From Chryseobacterium phocaeense (GTDB lineage: Bacteria > Bacteroidota > Bacteroidia > Flavobacteriales > Weeksellaceae), in assembly GCF_900169075.1 (NCBI RefSeq), contig NZ_LT827015.1, positions 2,000,158 through 2,064,157 on the forward strand: a stretch of DNA of 64,000 bases. The letters run 5' to 3'. The notes under the pieces are model-generated. The model made no database searches. It saw nothing but the letters and a program-made list of their open reading frames with translations, and was not told the DNA's origin. Position 1 is the first letter of the stretch, and the number at the start of each line of letters is the position of its first letter. This document shows positions 25,145 to 32,637 of this stretch, piece by piece. The position numbers and the translations under genes were made by a program.

Positions 25145-25356
25145 TGAAAAAAGAAGATAAAATAAAAGAAGAAATAAAAAAATGGATTGATGATAACAGA
25201 GGTTCTTTACCTCTTAATGTAGATAGCTGGGAAATACATGTGAGCAGAAATAAAGAAAATAAAAAGCCTGCATCCATAGAATTGGGTAAATACAATGCCC
25301 GGATTATGATTTCCGATCCTTTTTATAAACCATACTCTAAAACATTTCTCTTGTGA
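25141..25356 (+). CDS. Unknown 71-residue protein inside the grasp-with-spasm operon
   Basis: A 71-residue basic protein with an N-terminal charged helix (KKEDKIKEEIKKWIDDNRG) and a probable beta-rich rest (SWEIHVSRNKEN, ARIMISDPFYK). No signal peptide, membrane segment or Cys. It overlaps gwsG by 4 bp and gwsS by 4 bp (the latter starts with GTG inside its stop region), so it is tightly coupled to both enzymes and made in stoichiometric amounts. I do not recognise a family. A leader-binding or scaffolding accessory, comparable in size to RRE domains (about 80-90 aa), is conceivable but not shown. Confidence 0.7.
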   Translation: MMKKEDKIKEEIKKWIDDNRGSLPLNVDSWEIHVSRNKENKKPASIELGKYNARIMISDPFYKPYSKTFLL

Positions 25357-26447
25357 TAACTGAGACATTATTACTTTTGTACAGCCACTGTATCATCGTA
25401 CAAGGGGCCGAACGTTCTGTCATCTGCGATTTGCAGCGCCAGAACATCTACCCTGTCCCGAATGCCTTCAGTGCATTGTTCAAGGACGGAAGGTATATTG
25501 ATATCCCCGAAACCGTTTCACAATTGGATGATGAAGGAAATGAAATATTAAAAGAATATTTTGAGTTCCTGGAAGAAAATGAGCTGGCATTTTATTGTTC
25601 CTCAGAGGACTTTCCCCTTTTTCCAAAAATGACTGAAGAATGGTTGTTTCCCGCCCATATTTCCCATTGTATACTGGACGCGTGGAATGAACTCCCCTAT
25701 TTTAACGGATCTTTCTTAAAACAACTGGAAGTTTTATGCTGTAATTTCATTCAGTTCCGGTTCTTTAAAAAAGTTACATGGCAGGAGCTGGACAGGATAA
25801 TGGCACTTATCAATCCCTCACAGATCAAATCTGTCGAAATTATACTTCCTTTCGATAAAGAAGACGGGGAATTTTATAAAAAAGCAGAATCTTTTGTCAG
25901 CGCAAACGGAAAAATCAGTAACCTTACTCTATCCGGAGCTTCAGAAAAAAAAATATACAAGGAGGGGCTTTACGGTATGGGATTCATCCTGCAGACTGAA
26001 AAGCATATCACCAGTCAGTACCACTGCGGGATGGTAGACACCAGTTTATTTTCGGTTAATATTCCAACGTACACCGAGTCTTTAGCTCATAACTCCTGTC
26101 TCAACCGCAAGATAAGTATAGACACAGAAGGCAATATCAAAAACTGCCCCAGTATGAAAGAAAGTTTCGGAAACATCAGAAGCACCTCGTTGCAGGAAGC
26201 TGTGGACCATCCGGAATTTAAAAAATACTGGAATATTACAAAAGACCTGATTATAAAATGTAAAGACTGTGAGTTCAGGCATATCTGCACCGATTGTCGT
26301 GCTTACACTGATAATCCGGACGATCTGTATTCTGCTCCGCTTAAATGCGGGTATGATCCCTACACCTGCGAATGGGAAGACTGGAGCACCAATCCTCTGA
26401 AAGAAAAAGCCATCCTGCACTACGGAATGCAGGAATTAGTCCGGTAA
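25353..26447 (+). CDS. gwsS: SPASM-domain peptide maturase of the grasp-with-spasm system
   Basis: A 364-residue protein starting with GTG in a 4-bp overlap with the preceding gene. The C-terminal third has the Cys pattern of a SPASM auxiliary Fe-S domain: Cys249, Cys265, Cys303, Cys306, Cys312, Cys315, Cys332 and Cys339, with the typical ISIDTEGNIKNCPSM and CRAYTDNPDDLYSAPLKCGY. The N-terminal half shows no CxxxCxxC radical SAM triad (its first cysteines, 13 and 25, are 11 residues apart), so canonical radical SAM cleavage is not supported. The protein may bind the precursor or an Fe-S cluster during ATP-grasp modification. It is the last gene before a separate LytTR-type operator. Confidence 0.85.
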   Translation: MITETLLLLYSHCIIVQGAERSVICDLQRQNIYPVPNAFSALFKDGRYIDIPETVSQLDDEGNEILKEYFEFLEENELAFYCSSEDFPLFPKMTEEWLFPAHISHCILDAWNELPYFNGSFLKQLEVLCCNFIQFRFFKKVTWQELDRIMALINPSQIKSVEIILPFDKEDGEFYKKAESFVSANGKISNLTLSGASEKKIYKEGLYGMGFILQTEKHITSQYHCGMVDTSLFSVNIPTYTESLAHNSCLNRKISIDTEGNIKNCPSMKESFGNIRSTSLQEAVDHPEFKKYWNITKDLIIKCKDCEFRHICTDCRAYTDNPDDLYSAPLKCGYDPYTCEWEDWSTNPLKEKAILHYGMQELVR

Positions 26448-26604
26448 GATCTTTCAGGCAAACAGTAAATATCAGCATGATATTCAAAATGATATGGTCC
26501 AGGATTTTACCATCCGGGTTCTATTCCTCAAAATTGATGTGAATTATGACTTTTTTTGTTAAAACAAATGGTTTTATTCATTCCAATTATCCCGGGAAAA
26601 TTAA

Positions 26605-26693
26605 CACTTATCTCTGATTTGTTGACACTTACTAGAAAAACACCTACACTTACCAATTCACATAAAAGGGAATTGATAATCCATTTAACTTTA
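26605..26693 (+). promoter_or_regulatory. Putative LytTR operator and promoter of the downstream lipoprotein gene
   Basis: Three direct repeats with cores CACTTA at 26605, 26626 and 26647 are exactly 21 bp apart (CACTTATCT, CACTTACTA, CACTTACCA). A -7-like TAACTTTA at 26686-26693 begins 39 bp after the third core. It lies in the 328-bp gap between gwsS and the lipoprotein gene, where no gene was found. The match in box, period and -7 distance to the two other sites ties the lipoprotein to the same regulators. Confidence 0.7.
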
Positions 26694-26775
26694 TTTAAAA
26701 CTAAAATGAGAGTCGGACCATATTATTCAGATGATCCGGCTCTCAAAAACTAACCAACCATAAAAACTATTGTAT

Positions 26776-27582
26776 ATGAAACTCAGAAACATGACCATCT
26801 TAGGATTGTCAGCATGCCTGTTTATTCTATCAGGCTGCCGTGAAAACAATGAACAATTTGAAGAACCAGTGGCAGAAAAAACAGCCACTGCGCTAAACAA
26901 AAACTCCGACCTGCCACCGGCACCACCGGAAATCCGGGAAGAATTTGCCCAGGACGGTATCAACATTGATAAAGTACGCGTTGAATACTTCTCAGACGGC
27001 CAGCCTGTCGACATGATTGCAGATCTCGAAGGTAAGTATCCTGTAGCGTCTCTCGTAAAAAATCCTGTAGACCAGTCTGCGGTCATTACCGTAAGAACTT
27101 TTTCCAGCGAAGAAAGATACCTTGTTTACGGTGACCAGAAAGGTTTGAAATTCCGTGAAACCAAAGCATTTAATGAAACCATACAAAAATACGCCGAAGT
27201 CAATGGGCTGGTTCAGATGGCAGAAGCAGGAGAACAGCTTCCCGACAGCTATTATGCCTTTGAAAACCAGCAGTATCAGGCCTTCTTTGGAGCCTTCAGT
27301 CCGGGATGGCTGCGGGTGTATGATGACATTATCCCGTATGGGTCCAATAAATATGTGATGTCACCCTTCGTTCCTACTCTTGGATTCTGGTTCTTTGATA
27401 ACTGGAATAATAAAATTGGTTGCTACAAAAGACAGCATCTCTACATGGTGGAACATTTGTATGATAAGAAATTCTTCAAAAAACATCTGGTTTCACTTGC
27501 AGGATGGGGTGGTTCTACCGTAATGTTCTGGGGAATCCTGGGCTATTGCAACAACAGAGTAGAATCTATGCTACTCTTTTAA
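26776..27582 (+). CDS. Lipoprotein of unknown function, putative member of the LytTR regulon
   Basis: A 268-residue protein with a lipoprotein signal (MKLRNMTILGLSACLFILSGC, lipobox LSGC, Cys21). The start at ATG 26776 is preferred to an upstream TTG at 26770. After a Pro-rich linker (PPAPPEIREEF) follow about 120 polar residues and a C-terminal half rich in aromatic residues (YGSNKY, FWFFDNWNNKIGCYKR) and ending in two hydrophobic Gly/Trp stretches (SLAGWGGSTVMFWGILG). No family recognised. It is preceded by its own triple CACTTA operator and followed by a terminator, so it is a monocistronic unit controlled like the peptide loci. Immunity, receptor or target roles for the graspetide are possible but unproven. 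Confidence 0.75.
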   Translation: MKLRNMTILGLSACLFILSGCRENNEQFEEPVAEKTATALNKNSDLPPAPPEIREEFAQDGINIDKVRVEYFSDGQPVDMIADLEGKYPVASLVKNPVDQSAVITVRTFSSEERYLVYGDQKGLKFRETKAFNETIQKYAEVNGLVQMAEAGEQLPDSYYAFENQQYQAFFGAFSPGWLRVYDDIIPYGSNKYVMSPFVPTLGFWFFDNWNNKIGCYKRQHLYMVEHLYDKKFFKKHLVSLAGWGGSTVMFWGILGYCNNRVESMLLF

Positions 27583-27600
27583 ATAACGCAAAATAAATAG

Positions 27601-27630
27601 AAGGCTGTTTCGGAAGAAGCAGCCTTTTTG
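27601..27630 (+). terminator. Terminator after the lipoprotein gene
   Basis: AAGGCTG at 27601 pairs with CAGCCTT at 27620-27626 across a 12-nt loop, followed by TTTTG. Confidence 0.75.
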
Positions 27631-27691
27631 CGTATCACTGTTTCATGATTGCGAAAAATAAATTAAATTCGGTTTAATAAAATTGCTCTTC

Positions 27692-28840
27692 ATGATACAA
27701 CTTCCTTTATCCAAGCTTTCCAATGTAGGGACCACTATTTTCAGCCAGATGACCCAACTGGCCAACGAAAACGAGGCCATCAACCTTTCTCAGGGATTTC
27801 CGGACTTTATGCCGGATCCTGAACTGCTGGACCATGTGACCCATTTCATTCAAAAAGGCTTCAACCAATACGCCCCGCTGGGAGGAATGATCCCGCTAAA
27901 GGAAGAAATAGCAAGAAAAATTGAGAACAGCAACCAGGCCGTTTATCACCCTGATTCCGAAATTACAGTAACCGCAGGAGGAACCCAGGCTATTTTCACT
28001 GCCATTGCGGCATTTGTGAAAAAAGATGATGAAGTAATTATTTTTGAACCTGCGTATGACTGTTATGAGCCTACCGTAGAGCTTTTCGGAGGCATTGTAA
28101 AACGTTTTGAAATGAAAGCCCCGGATTATGAGATCGACTGGAATATCGTAAAAGATCTGGTAAGCGACAAAACCAAAATGATTATCCTGAACAACCCGAA
28201 TAACCCTTCCGGAAAGATCTTAAAGGAAAATGACCTGCAGGAGCTGATCAAACTTGTGAAAGATACTTCTATTCTTATCCTCAGTGATGAAGTATATGAA
28301 AATATTGTTTTTGACGGAAACAAGCACCTGAGCATCTGCCGCTATCCCGAACTGAAAGAAAGAAGTCTTCTTGTTGCGTCGTTTGGAAAACTGTTTCACG
28401 TTACCGGCTGGAAAACCGGTTATTGTGCAGCGCCTAAAAATCTTACCGATGAGTTCAGAAAAGTTCACCAGTTCAATGTATTCTGTGTAAATACCCCTAT
28501 CCAACTCGCTTTGGCGGAATACATGAAAAACGATGAACATTACAATCACCTGAATACTTTTTTCCAGGAAAAGAGGGATTTCCTCAGAAAAGGCCTTGAA
28601 GGAACCTCATTCGGACTCCTCGATTGTGAAGGAACCTATTTCCAGGCCCTTACCTACGATAAAATTTCCGATAAAAATGATTTTGACTTCGCTTCAGAAC
28701 TTACCATCAACCATAAAGTAGCCAGTGTTCCCTTTTCCTCATTCTACAAAAATAAAAGGAACGATCATGTGATCAGATTATGTTTTGCGAAAAAACAGGA
28801 AACGTTGGAGAGGGCTATAGAAAACCTATCTAAACTGTGA
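27692..28840 (+). CDS. Methionine aminotransferase-like PLP enzyme (YbdL type)
   Basis: A 382-residue fold-type I aminotransferase. The pattern TTIFSQMTQLANENEAINL then SQGFPDF near the N-terminus, NQYAPLGG (58-65), NNPNNPSG (167-174), Asp199 and the Schiff-base lysine Lys233 in SFGKLFHVTGWKTGY fit Escherichia coli YbdL and kynurenine-type aminotransferases, which transaminate methionine and aromatic amino acids. Start at ATG 27692 is chosen over an in-frame TTG at 27683 because it matches the family. Cytoplasmic. A second, decayed copy of the last 60 bp of this gene lies downstream at 28944-29010. Confidence 0.9.
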   Translation: MIQLPLSKLSNVGTTIFSQMTQLANENEAINLSQGFPDFMPDPELLDHVTHFIQKGFNQYAPLGGMIPLKEEIARKIENSNQAVYHPDSEITVTAGGTQAIFTAIAAFVKKDDEVIIFEPAYDCYEPTVELFGGIVKRFEMKAPDYEIDWNIVKDLVSDKTKMIILNNPNNPSGKILKENDLQELIKLVKDTSILILSDEVYENIVFDGNKHLSICRYPELKERSLLVASFGKLFHVTGWKTGYCAAPKNLTDEFRKVHQFNVFCVNTPIQLALAEYMKNDEHYNHLNTFFQEKRDFLRKGLEGTSFGLLDCEGTYFQALTYDKISDKNDFDFASELTINHKVASVPFSSFYKNKRNDHVIRLCFAKKQETLERAIENLSKL

Positions 28841-28845
28841 TTTTA

Positions 28846-28915
28846 TGGCAAAAGGGCAAAGAGGCTAAATGGCGAAAAGGCTAAGATGGTAAAGAAAGCA
28901 AAAAAGGCAAATGGC
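28846..28915. repeat. Low-complexity GGCAAAA-type purine repeat
   Basis: About 70 bp of degenerate units such as GGCAAAAG, GGCTAAAT, GGCGAAAA. Comparable stretches occur at 30648-30692, 36851-36886 (both reverse complement) and 49630-49690, always in intergenic DNA near gene ends. Confidence 0.6.
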
Positions 28916-28943
28916 TTTCTTTGCTTTCTAAGCTTCCTTTGCG

Positions 28944-29010
28944 TCCAGATTATGTTCGCAAAAAACAGGAGACTTTGGAAAGAGCTACAGAAAACCTTTC
29001 CAGGCTTTAA
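28944..29010 (+). pseudogene. Decayed duplicate of the 3' end of the aminotransferase gene
   Basis: This stretch aligns with the last about 65 bp of the aminotransferase gene (28774-28840): AGATTATGTTCGCAAAAAAC against AGATTATGTTTTGCGAAAAA, then GGAGACTTTGGAAAGAGC against GGAAACGTTGGAGAGGGC, both ending at a stop codon after ENLS-(K/R)-L. A small deletion in the TTTTGCG segment breaks the frame. The residue-level ending TLERATENLSRL is still legible. It ends 3 bp before the stop of the convergent cardiolipin synthase gene and is separated from the intact gene by the GGCAAAA repeat, so it looks like the relic of a local tandem duplication. Confidence 0.7.
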
Positions 29011-29013
29011 AAT

Positions 29014-30477
29014 TTATATCAGCGGAGAAAGCAGTCTGGCCATATGTTCAAAGAAAACTTTGGATTTTGGCCTTTTTCTCCAGGATTCTAGGGAAATTTC
29101 TTCGCAGTCATTCATATCCTCATGGAAAAGGTCCTGAAGTTTCCTGTTGATCTTTTGGTCAAAAACCAATGCATTAACTTCAAAATTCAGTTCCTGACTC
29201 CGCACATCCATATTGGCTGTACCTACCGATGAAAAATAATCATCTATTAGCATTGTTTTGGCATGAATAAAACCTTTTTTGTAAAAAAATATCCTCACTT
29301 TATTTTCTAAAAGCTCTTCGTAGTAAGAATAGGCAGCCGCATTTACAATAACGGAATCACCGGATTTCGGGACCATCAATCTGACGTCAGCACCGGAAAG
29401 AGCAGCCTGTTTAATCGCGTTCAGCACCGTTTCAACCGGAACAAAATAAGGAGTAACAATATAAATTCTCTTTTTAGCAGAAAGCACCGCAGATGTTGTA
29501 CTCAGCATAATAGAAGGTTGGGTATCCGGGCCGCTGGCCGCCGTCTGAATCAATGAATTTCCCCCGCCTTCCTTTTTTGTAAAATAAAGCTGGGAGACTT
29601 CAGGAATTTTTTCCGTTGCAAAAACCCAGTTGCTGAAAAACAGAAACTGAAAGTAGAAAGCCGCCTCTCCTTTCATATACAGATGGATATCCCTCCAATA
29701 TTGACCGGGGTTAGGGTTAATGTACTTATCGGAAACATTGATTCCACCTGTAAAAACTTCTGCCCCATCCACAATGATCATTTTTCTGTGATCTCGGTAA
29801 TTAACCCGGTTAGCCAAAAGCCTGAACGTAATTTTATTAACAGGGGAAACCTGCACTCCGGCATCTTTCAGTCTGCTCAGAAGTTTTTTTCCTATTTTTC
29901 CGCTTCCCATATCATCATACAGAAAACGGACAATCACGCCGTCTTCAGCCTTTCTGATCAATACATCAGCCAGCCTGTTCCCTATCTCATCATTATCATA
30001 AATATAATATTCCAAATGAATATGATGAACGGCCCTTTCAAGAACCTCAAAAACTTTTTCAAATTTACCTTCTCCGTTGATCAGCACTTCTGCATGATTT
30101 CCCTGTGACAAAGGAGAATGTCCTGCATTATAAAGAAAATTAATGGTCGTCAGAAACTGATCTATGTCCTCTTTATGATGTTCCAGGGTTTTATGATGAG
30201 TTTCCCTGATATACGTGCTAACGGCCTGATACACCTGCTCATTCCGTTCTATTTTAAAGGTATAAAATTTATTTTTCCGGTAATTCACTCCAAAAACAAA
30301 GTAAATGATAATGCCCACCACAGGAAGAAAAATAATAAGCATGAGGTAGGCCAGGGTTTTACTTGTATTCTTCGTATCCATGATAATTTTCCCAGCCAGA
30401 AAAATAATTCCTATAAGATAAAGAACTTCAAGCCCTACGAGGATATAGGGAAACTGGTTAAAAAATTCTTTAATCAT
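29014..30477 (-). CDS. cls: Cardiolipin synthase (phospholipase D family)
   Basis: A 487-residue membrane enzyme joining phosphatidylglycerol molecules to cardiolipin. Two hydrophobic helices at about 9-30 and 42-63 anchor it, and the two HKD motifs are intact: HRKMIIVDG (His230, Lys232, Asp237) and HAKTMLID (His405, Lys407, Asp412). Length matches ClsA-type enzymes. It is convergent with the aminotransferase gene and stands alone on the minus strand; upstream lies the SDR gene, separated by a terminator-like hairpin at 30552-30582. Confidence 0.92.
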   Translation of the reverse strand: MIKEFFNQFPYILVGLEVLYLIGIIFLAGKIIMDTKNTSKTLAYLMLIIFLPVVGIIIYFVFGVNYRKNKFYTFKIERNEQVYQAVSTYIRETHHKTLEHHKEDIDQFLTTINFLYNAGHSPLSQGNHAEVLINGEGKFEKVFEVLERAVHHIHLEYYIYDNDEIGNRLADVLIRKAEDGVIVRFLYDDMGSGKIGKKLLSRLKDAGVQVSPVNKITFRLLANRVNYRDHRKMIIVDGAEVFTGGINVSDKYINPNPGQYWRDIHLYMKGEAAFYFQFLFFSNWVFATEKIPEVSQLYFTKKEGGGNSLIQTAASGPDTQPSIMLSTTSAVLSAKKRIYIVTPYFVPVETVLNAIKQAALSGADVRLMVPKSGDSVIVNAAAYSYYEELLENKVRIFFYKKGFIHAKTMLIDDYFSSVGTANMDVRSQELNFEVNALVFDQKINRKLQDLFHEDMNDCEEISLESWRKRPKSKVFFEHMARLLSPLI

Positions 30478-30551
30478 AGGAATGAAGTTTATTATTGATA
30501 TTAAAGGTAGGCAAATTTGATAAAACTTCTTATCTATTCATTCCGCGACGA

Positions 30552-30582
30552 AAAAAAACCAGTCCTTTTTCAGAACCGGTTT
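30552..30582 (-). terminator. Hairpin downstream of the SDR gene
   Basis: On the minus strand AAACCGGTTCTG pairs loosely with a later GGACTGGTTT, followed by TTTTTT. It lies between the SDR stop (30691) and the cls start (30477). Confidence 0.5.
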
Positions 30583-30690
30583 ATTATGGCTATTATATAG
30601 GATTACTTCTTTGCTTTACATCTCGTAAAATCAAATTAGCAAATCTACCTTTTCGCTGTTTTGCCCTTTTGCCTCTTCGCTTTTTCGCCT

Positions 30691-31455
30691 CTACAAAAAC
30701 ATTCCTCCCGAAGCTTCAATTCTCTGCCCGTTGATCCAGCCGGCATCATCCGTGCACAGGAAGGCCACTACTCCGCCGATATCATCCGGAAGTCCGGCTC
30801 TTCCCAACGCTGTGATGCTTGATACCATTGAGTTCACATGTTCATCATCTCTGGTTCTTCCGCCTCCGAAATCTGTTTCTATCGCTCCCGGTGCAATTAC
30901 ATTTGCTTTGATCCTGCGGGATCCTAATTCTTTGGCCATGTATTTGGTCAGCATCTCTACTCCCGCCTTCATAGAGCCATATACGGATGATCCGGGTAAA
31001 GCAAATCTTGCCAGTCCTGATGAAATATTAATGATTCCTCCGCCATCATTGATAAAAGGAAGCATTTTCTGGGTCAGAAAGAAGACTCCTTTGAAATGAA
31101 CATCTACAATATCATCCAGCTGTTCTTCAGTAGTTTCCGTAATGGGTGCGTACAAAGCGGTTCCTGCATTATTAACCAGATAATCAATATTTGAATTTCC
31201 GGTTTCACTTTCCAGATAATCTGTGATGTTTTTAATGAATGCATCGAAACTTTTCACATCCCTGGTATCAAGCTGGTAAGCAATGGCCTTTTGCCCCAAT
31301 GCTTTTATTTCATTGACCACAGCATCCGCTTCTTCTCTGCTGCTGTTATAGGTTATGATAACGTCTAATCCTTTCTGGGCAATTTTAAGGGCTGCATTTT
31401 TTCCAAGTCCGCGGCTTCCACCGGTTACCAATGCGATTTTTGATTTTGTATTCAT
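30691..31455 (-). CDS. SDR family oxidoreductase
   Basis: A 254-residue classical short-chain dehydrogenase. TGGSRGLG at 11-18 binds the cofactor, NNAG is at about 94-97, and the catalytic Ser and YxxxK are seen in INISSGLARFALPGSSVYGSMK (in two parts, Ser about 144-145, Tyr158, Lys162). The FabG-like end GWINGQRIEASGGMFL is complete. The gene follows an AraC regulator gene by 99 bp on the same strand, a common arrangement of a regulator and its oxidoreductase target. The substrate is unknown. The stop codon touches a GGCAAAA-type repeat. Confidence 0.87.
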   Translation of the reverse strand: MNTKSKIALVTGGSRGLGKNAALKIAQKGLDVIITYNSSREEADAVVNEIKALGQKAIAYQLDTRDVKSFDAFIKNITDYLESETGNSNIDYLVNNAGTALYAPITETTEEQLDDIVDVHFKGVFFLTQKMLPFINDGGGIINISSGLARFALPGSSVYGSMKAGVEMLTKYMAKELGSRRIKANVIAPGAIETDFGGGRTRDDEHVNSMVSSITALGRAGLPDDIGGVVAFLCTDDAGWINGQRIEASGGMFL

Positions 31456-31554
31456 TATTAGTATGATTTACTGTTGTTATTTAATGATACAAAGTTGGCA
31501 CATTCTGCAGAAGAAACCTTTGCCCCAATCAATCTGAAATTTGCAAAAATCAAA

Positions 31555-32493
31555 TCACGACCGGAATTCCATTGGGGTGACTGATGTTTTCCTTTTAAAA
31601 AAGTTGGAAAAATGGGCGATTTCTTCAAAACCGAGCGCATAGGAGATCTCGGAAACATTCCATTTGGTTTGTCTCAGCAGGATTTTTGCTTCCTGAACCA
31701 GCCGGTCCGCGATGAATTCCGTTGTCGTCTTCCCAGTGTTTTCTTTGAGTTTTTTATTTAAATAATTCACATGAACCGCCAGCCTGTCGGCATAATCTTT
31801 TGCGGTTTTTAGCTGAAGCCTCTGTTCGGAAGATTCGATGGGAAACTGTCTTTCCAAAAGCTCTATAAATAATGAAACCACCCTTAATGAAGCGTTGCTG
31901 GAAGCAGATAATGTTGCGGCAGGCTGGAGTTTTTGTCCATAGTGGATCAGCTCCAGCACATAGTTTCTGATCAGGTCATATTTAAAAACATAATCGGAGG
32001 CTATTTCCTGCTTTATTTTAGTAAACAGGGTTTCTATTTCATCTGCCAGCTCATCTTCAATCTCAAATAAAGGAATATTTCCGGGCTGAAATATCGGCAG
32101 ATCTTCCAGGGAAAACCTCGATTGTGCCTTAATGAAAAAATCTTCGGTAAAGACACAGAAACTTCCTGACTGTGCGGGGTCCTCAGGAACCCAATGATAA
32201 GGAACTTTTGGCGTTGCAAACAACAATGCATTTTTTTTGATCGCTATAATTTTATCTGCATACTCAGCCCTGTTTTTACCCCTGATCAGGCTGATTTTAT
32301 AGTATTTCCTGCGGTTATAGGGCATTTCTGAGGTGGTTTTCGCCCGTTCTATCGTCTGCCGGATATCGAATACATTAAAGTGCCCGATATCTTTGTGAAG
32401 CCCTTTCGGAAAAATACTTTCAAGGTCTTTTCCCAGCTTGGCAGCCATCTCTTTATAAAAATCTTCCAGGGAGGCATGAGCAATCTTTTCCAT
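31555..32493 (-). CDS. AraC-family transcriptional regulator
   Basis: A 312-residue soluble regulator: N-terminal cupin-like sensing part with the Bacteroidota-typical MPYNRRKYYKISLIRGK and AKTTSE segments, then the AraC helix-turn-helix with WNVSEISYALGFEEIAHFSNFFKR and TPMEFRS at the end. It resembles the regulator at 59448-60362 (shared PYNRRxYYK, HVNYLNKKLKENT-type helix). It probably controls the SDR gene just downstream. Confidence 0.88.
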   Translation of the reverse strand: MEKIAHASLEDFYKEMAAKLGKDLESIFPKGLHKDIGHFNVFDIRQTIERAKTTSEMPYNRRKYYKISLIRGKNRAEYADKIIAIKKNALLFATPKVPYHWVPEDPAQSGSFCVFTEDFFIKAQSRFSLEDLPIFQPGNIPLFEIEDELADEIETLFTKIKQEIASDYVFKYDLIRNYVLELIHYGQKLQPAATLSASSNASLRVVSLFIELLERQFPIESSEQRLQLKTAKDYADRLAVHVNYLNKKLKENTGKTTTEFIADRLVQEAKILLRQTKWNVSEISYALGFEEIAHFSNFFKRKTSVTPMEFRS

Positions 32494-32513
32494 AACCGAT
32501 GATTTGTAAAATT

Positions 32514-32529
32514 CAAATATACAAAGTTA
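32514..32529 (-). promoter_or_regulatory. Overlapping -7 promoter elements for the AraC/SDR genes
   Basis: Minus strand TAACTTTG (32522-32529) and TATATTTG (32514-32521) both match TAnnTTTG perfectly and lie 21-36 bp in front of the start at 32493. Which one is used cannot be decided; no TTG -33 box is evident. Confidence 0.45.
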
Positions 32530-32599
32530 GCAGGATTTTAAAATTAAAAAATATTTTACTTTTTTCTTCATCAGGTGATATACATTTGAAGATTTTTAT

Positions 32600-32607
32600 T
32601 AACTTAG
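32600..32607 (+). promoter_or_regulatory. -7-like element of Cys-rich peptide gene 1
   Basis: TAACTTAG lies 30 bp before the ATG at 32638. The following TTTTCAACTAAC and ACTAAAAATCAAAA are shared with the region before peptide 2, where TATATTCG (33086-33093) sits at the same distance from its ATG. A further shared CAGGTGA lies 26-28 bp upstream of both. Confidence 0.45.
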
Positions 32608-32637
32608 TTTTCAACTAACTCACTAAAAATCAAAACA

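Noticed and set aside
26556..26753. 65-codon frame between gwsS and the lipoprotein gene
   Set aside because: It runs through the operator repeats and promoter and its translation shows no domain or signal; judged non-coding.
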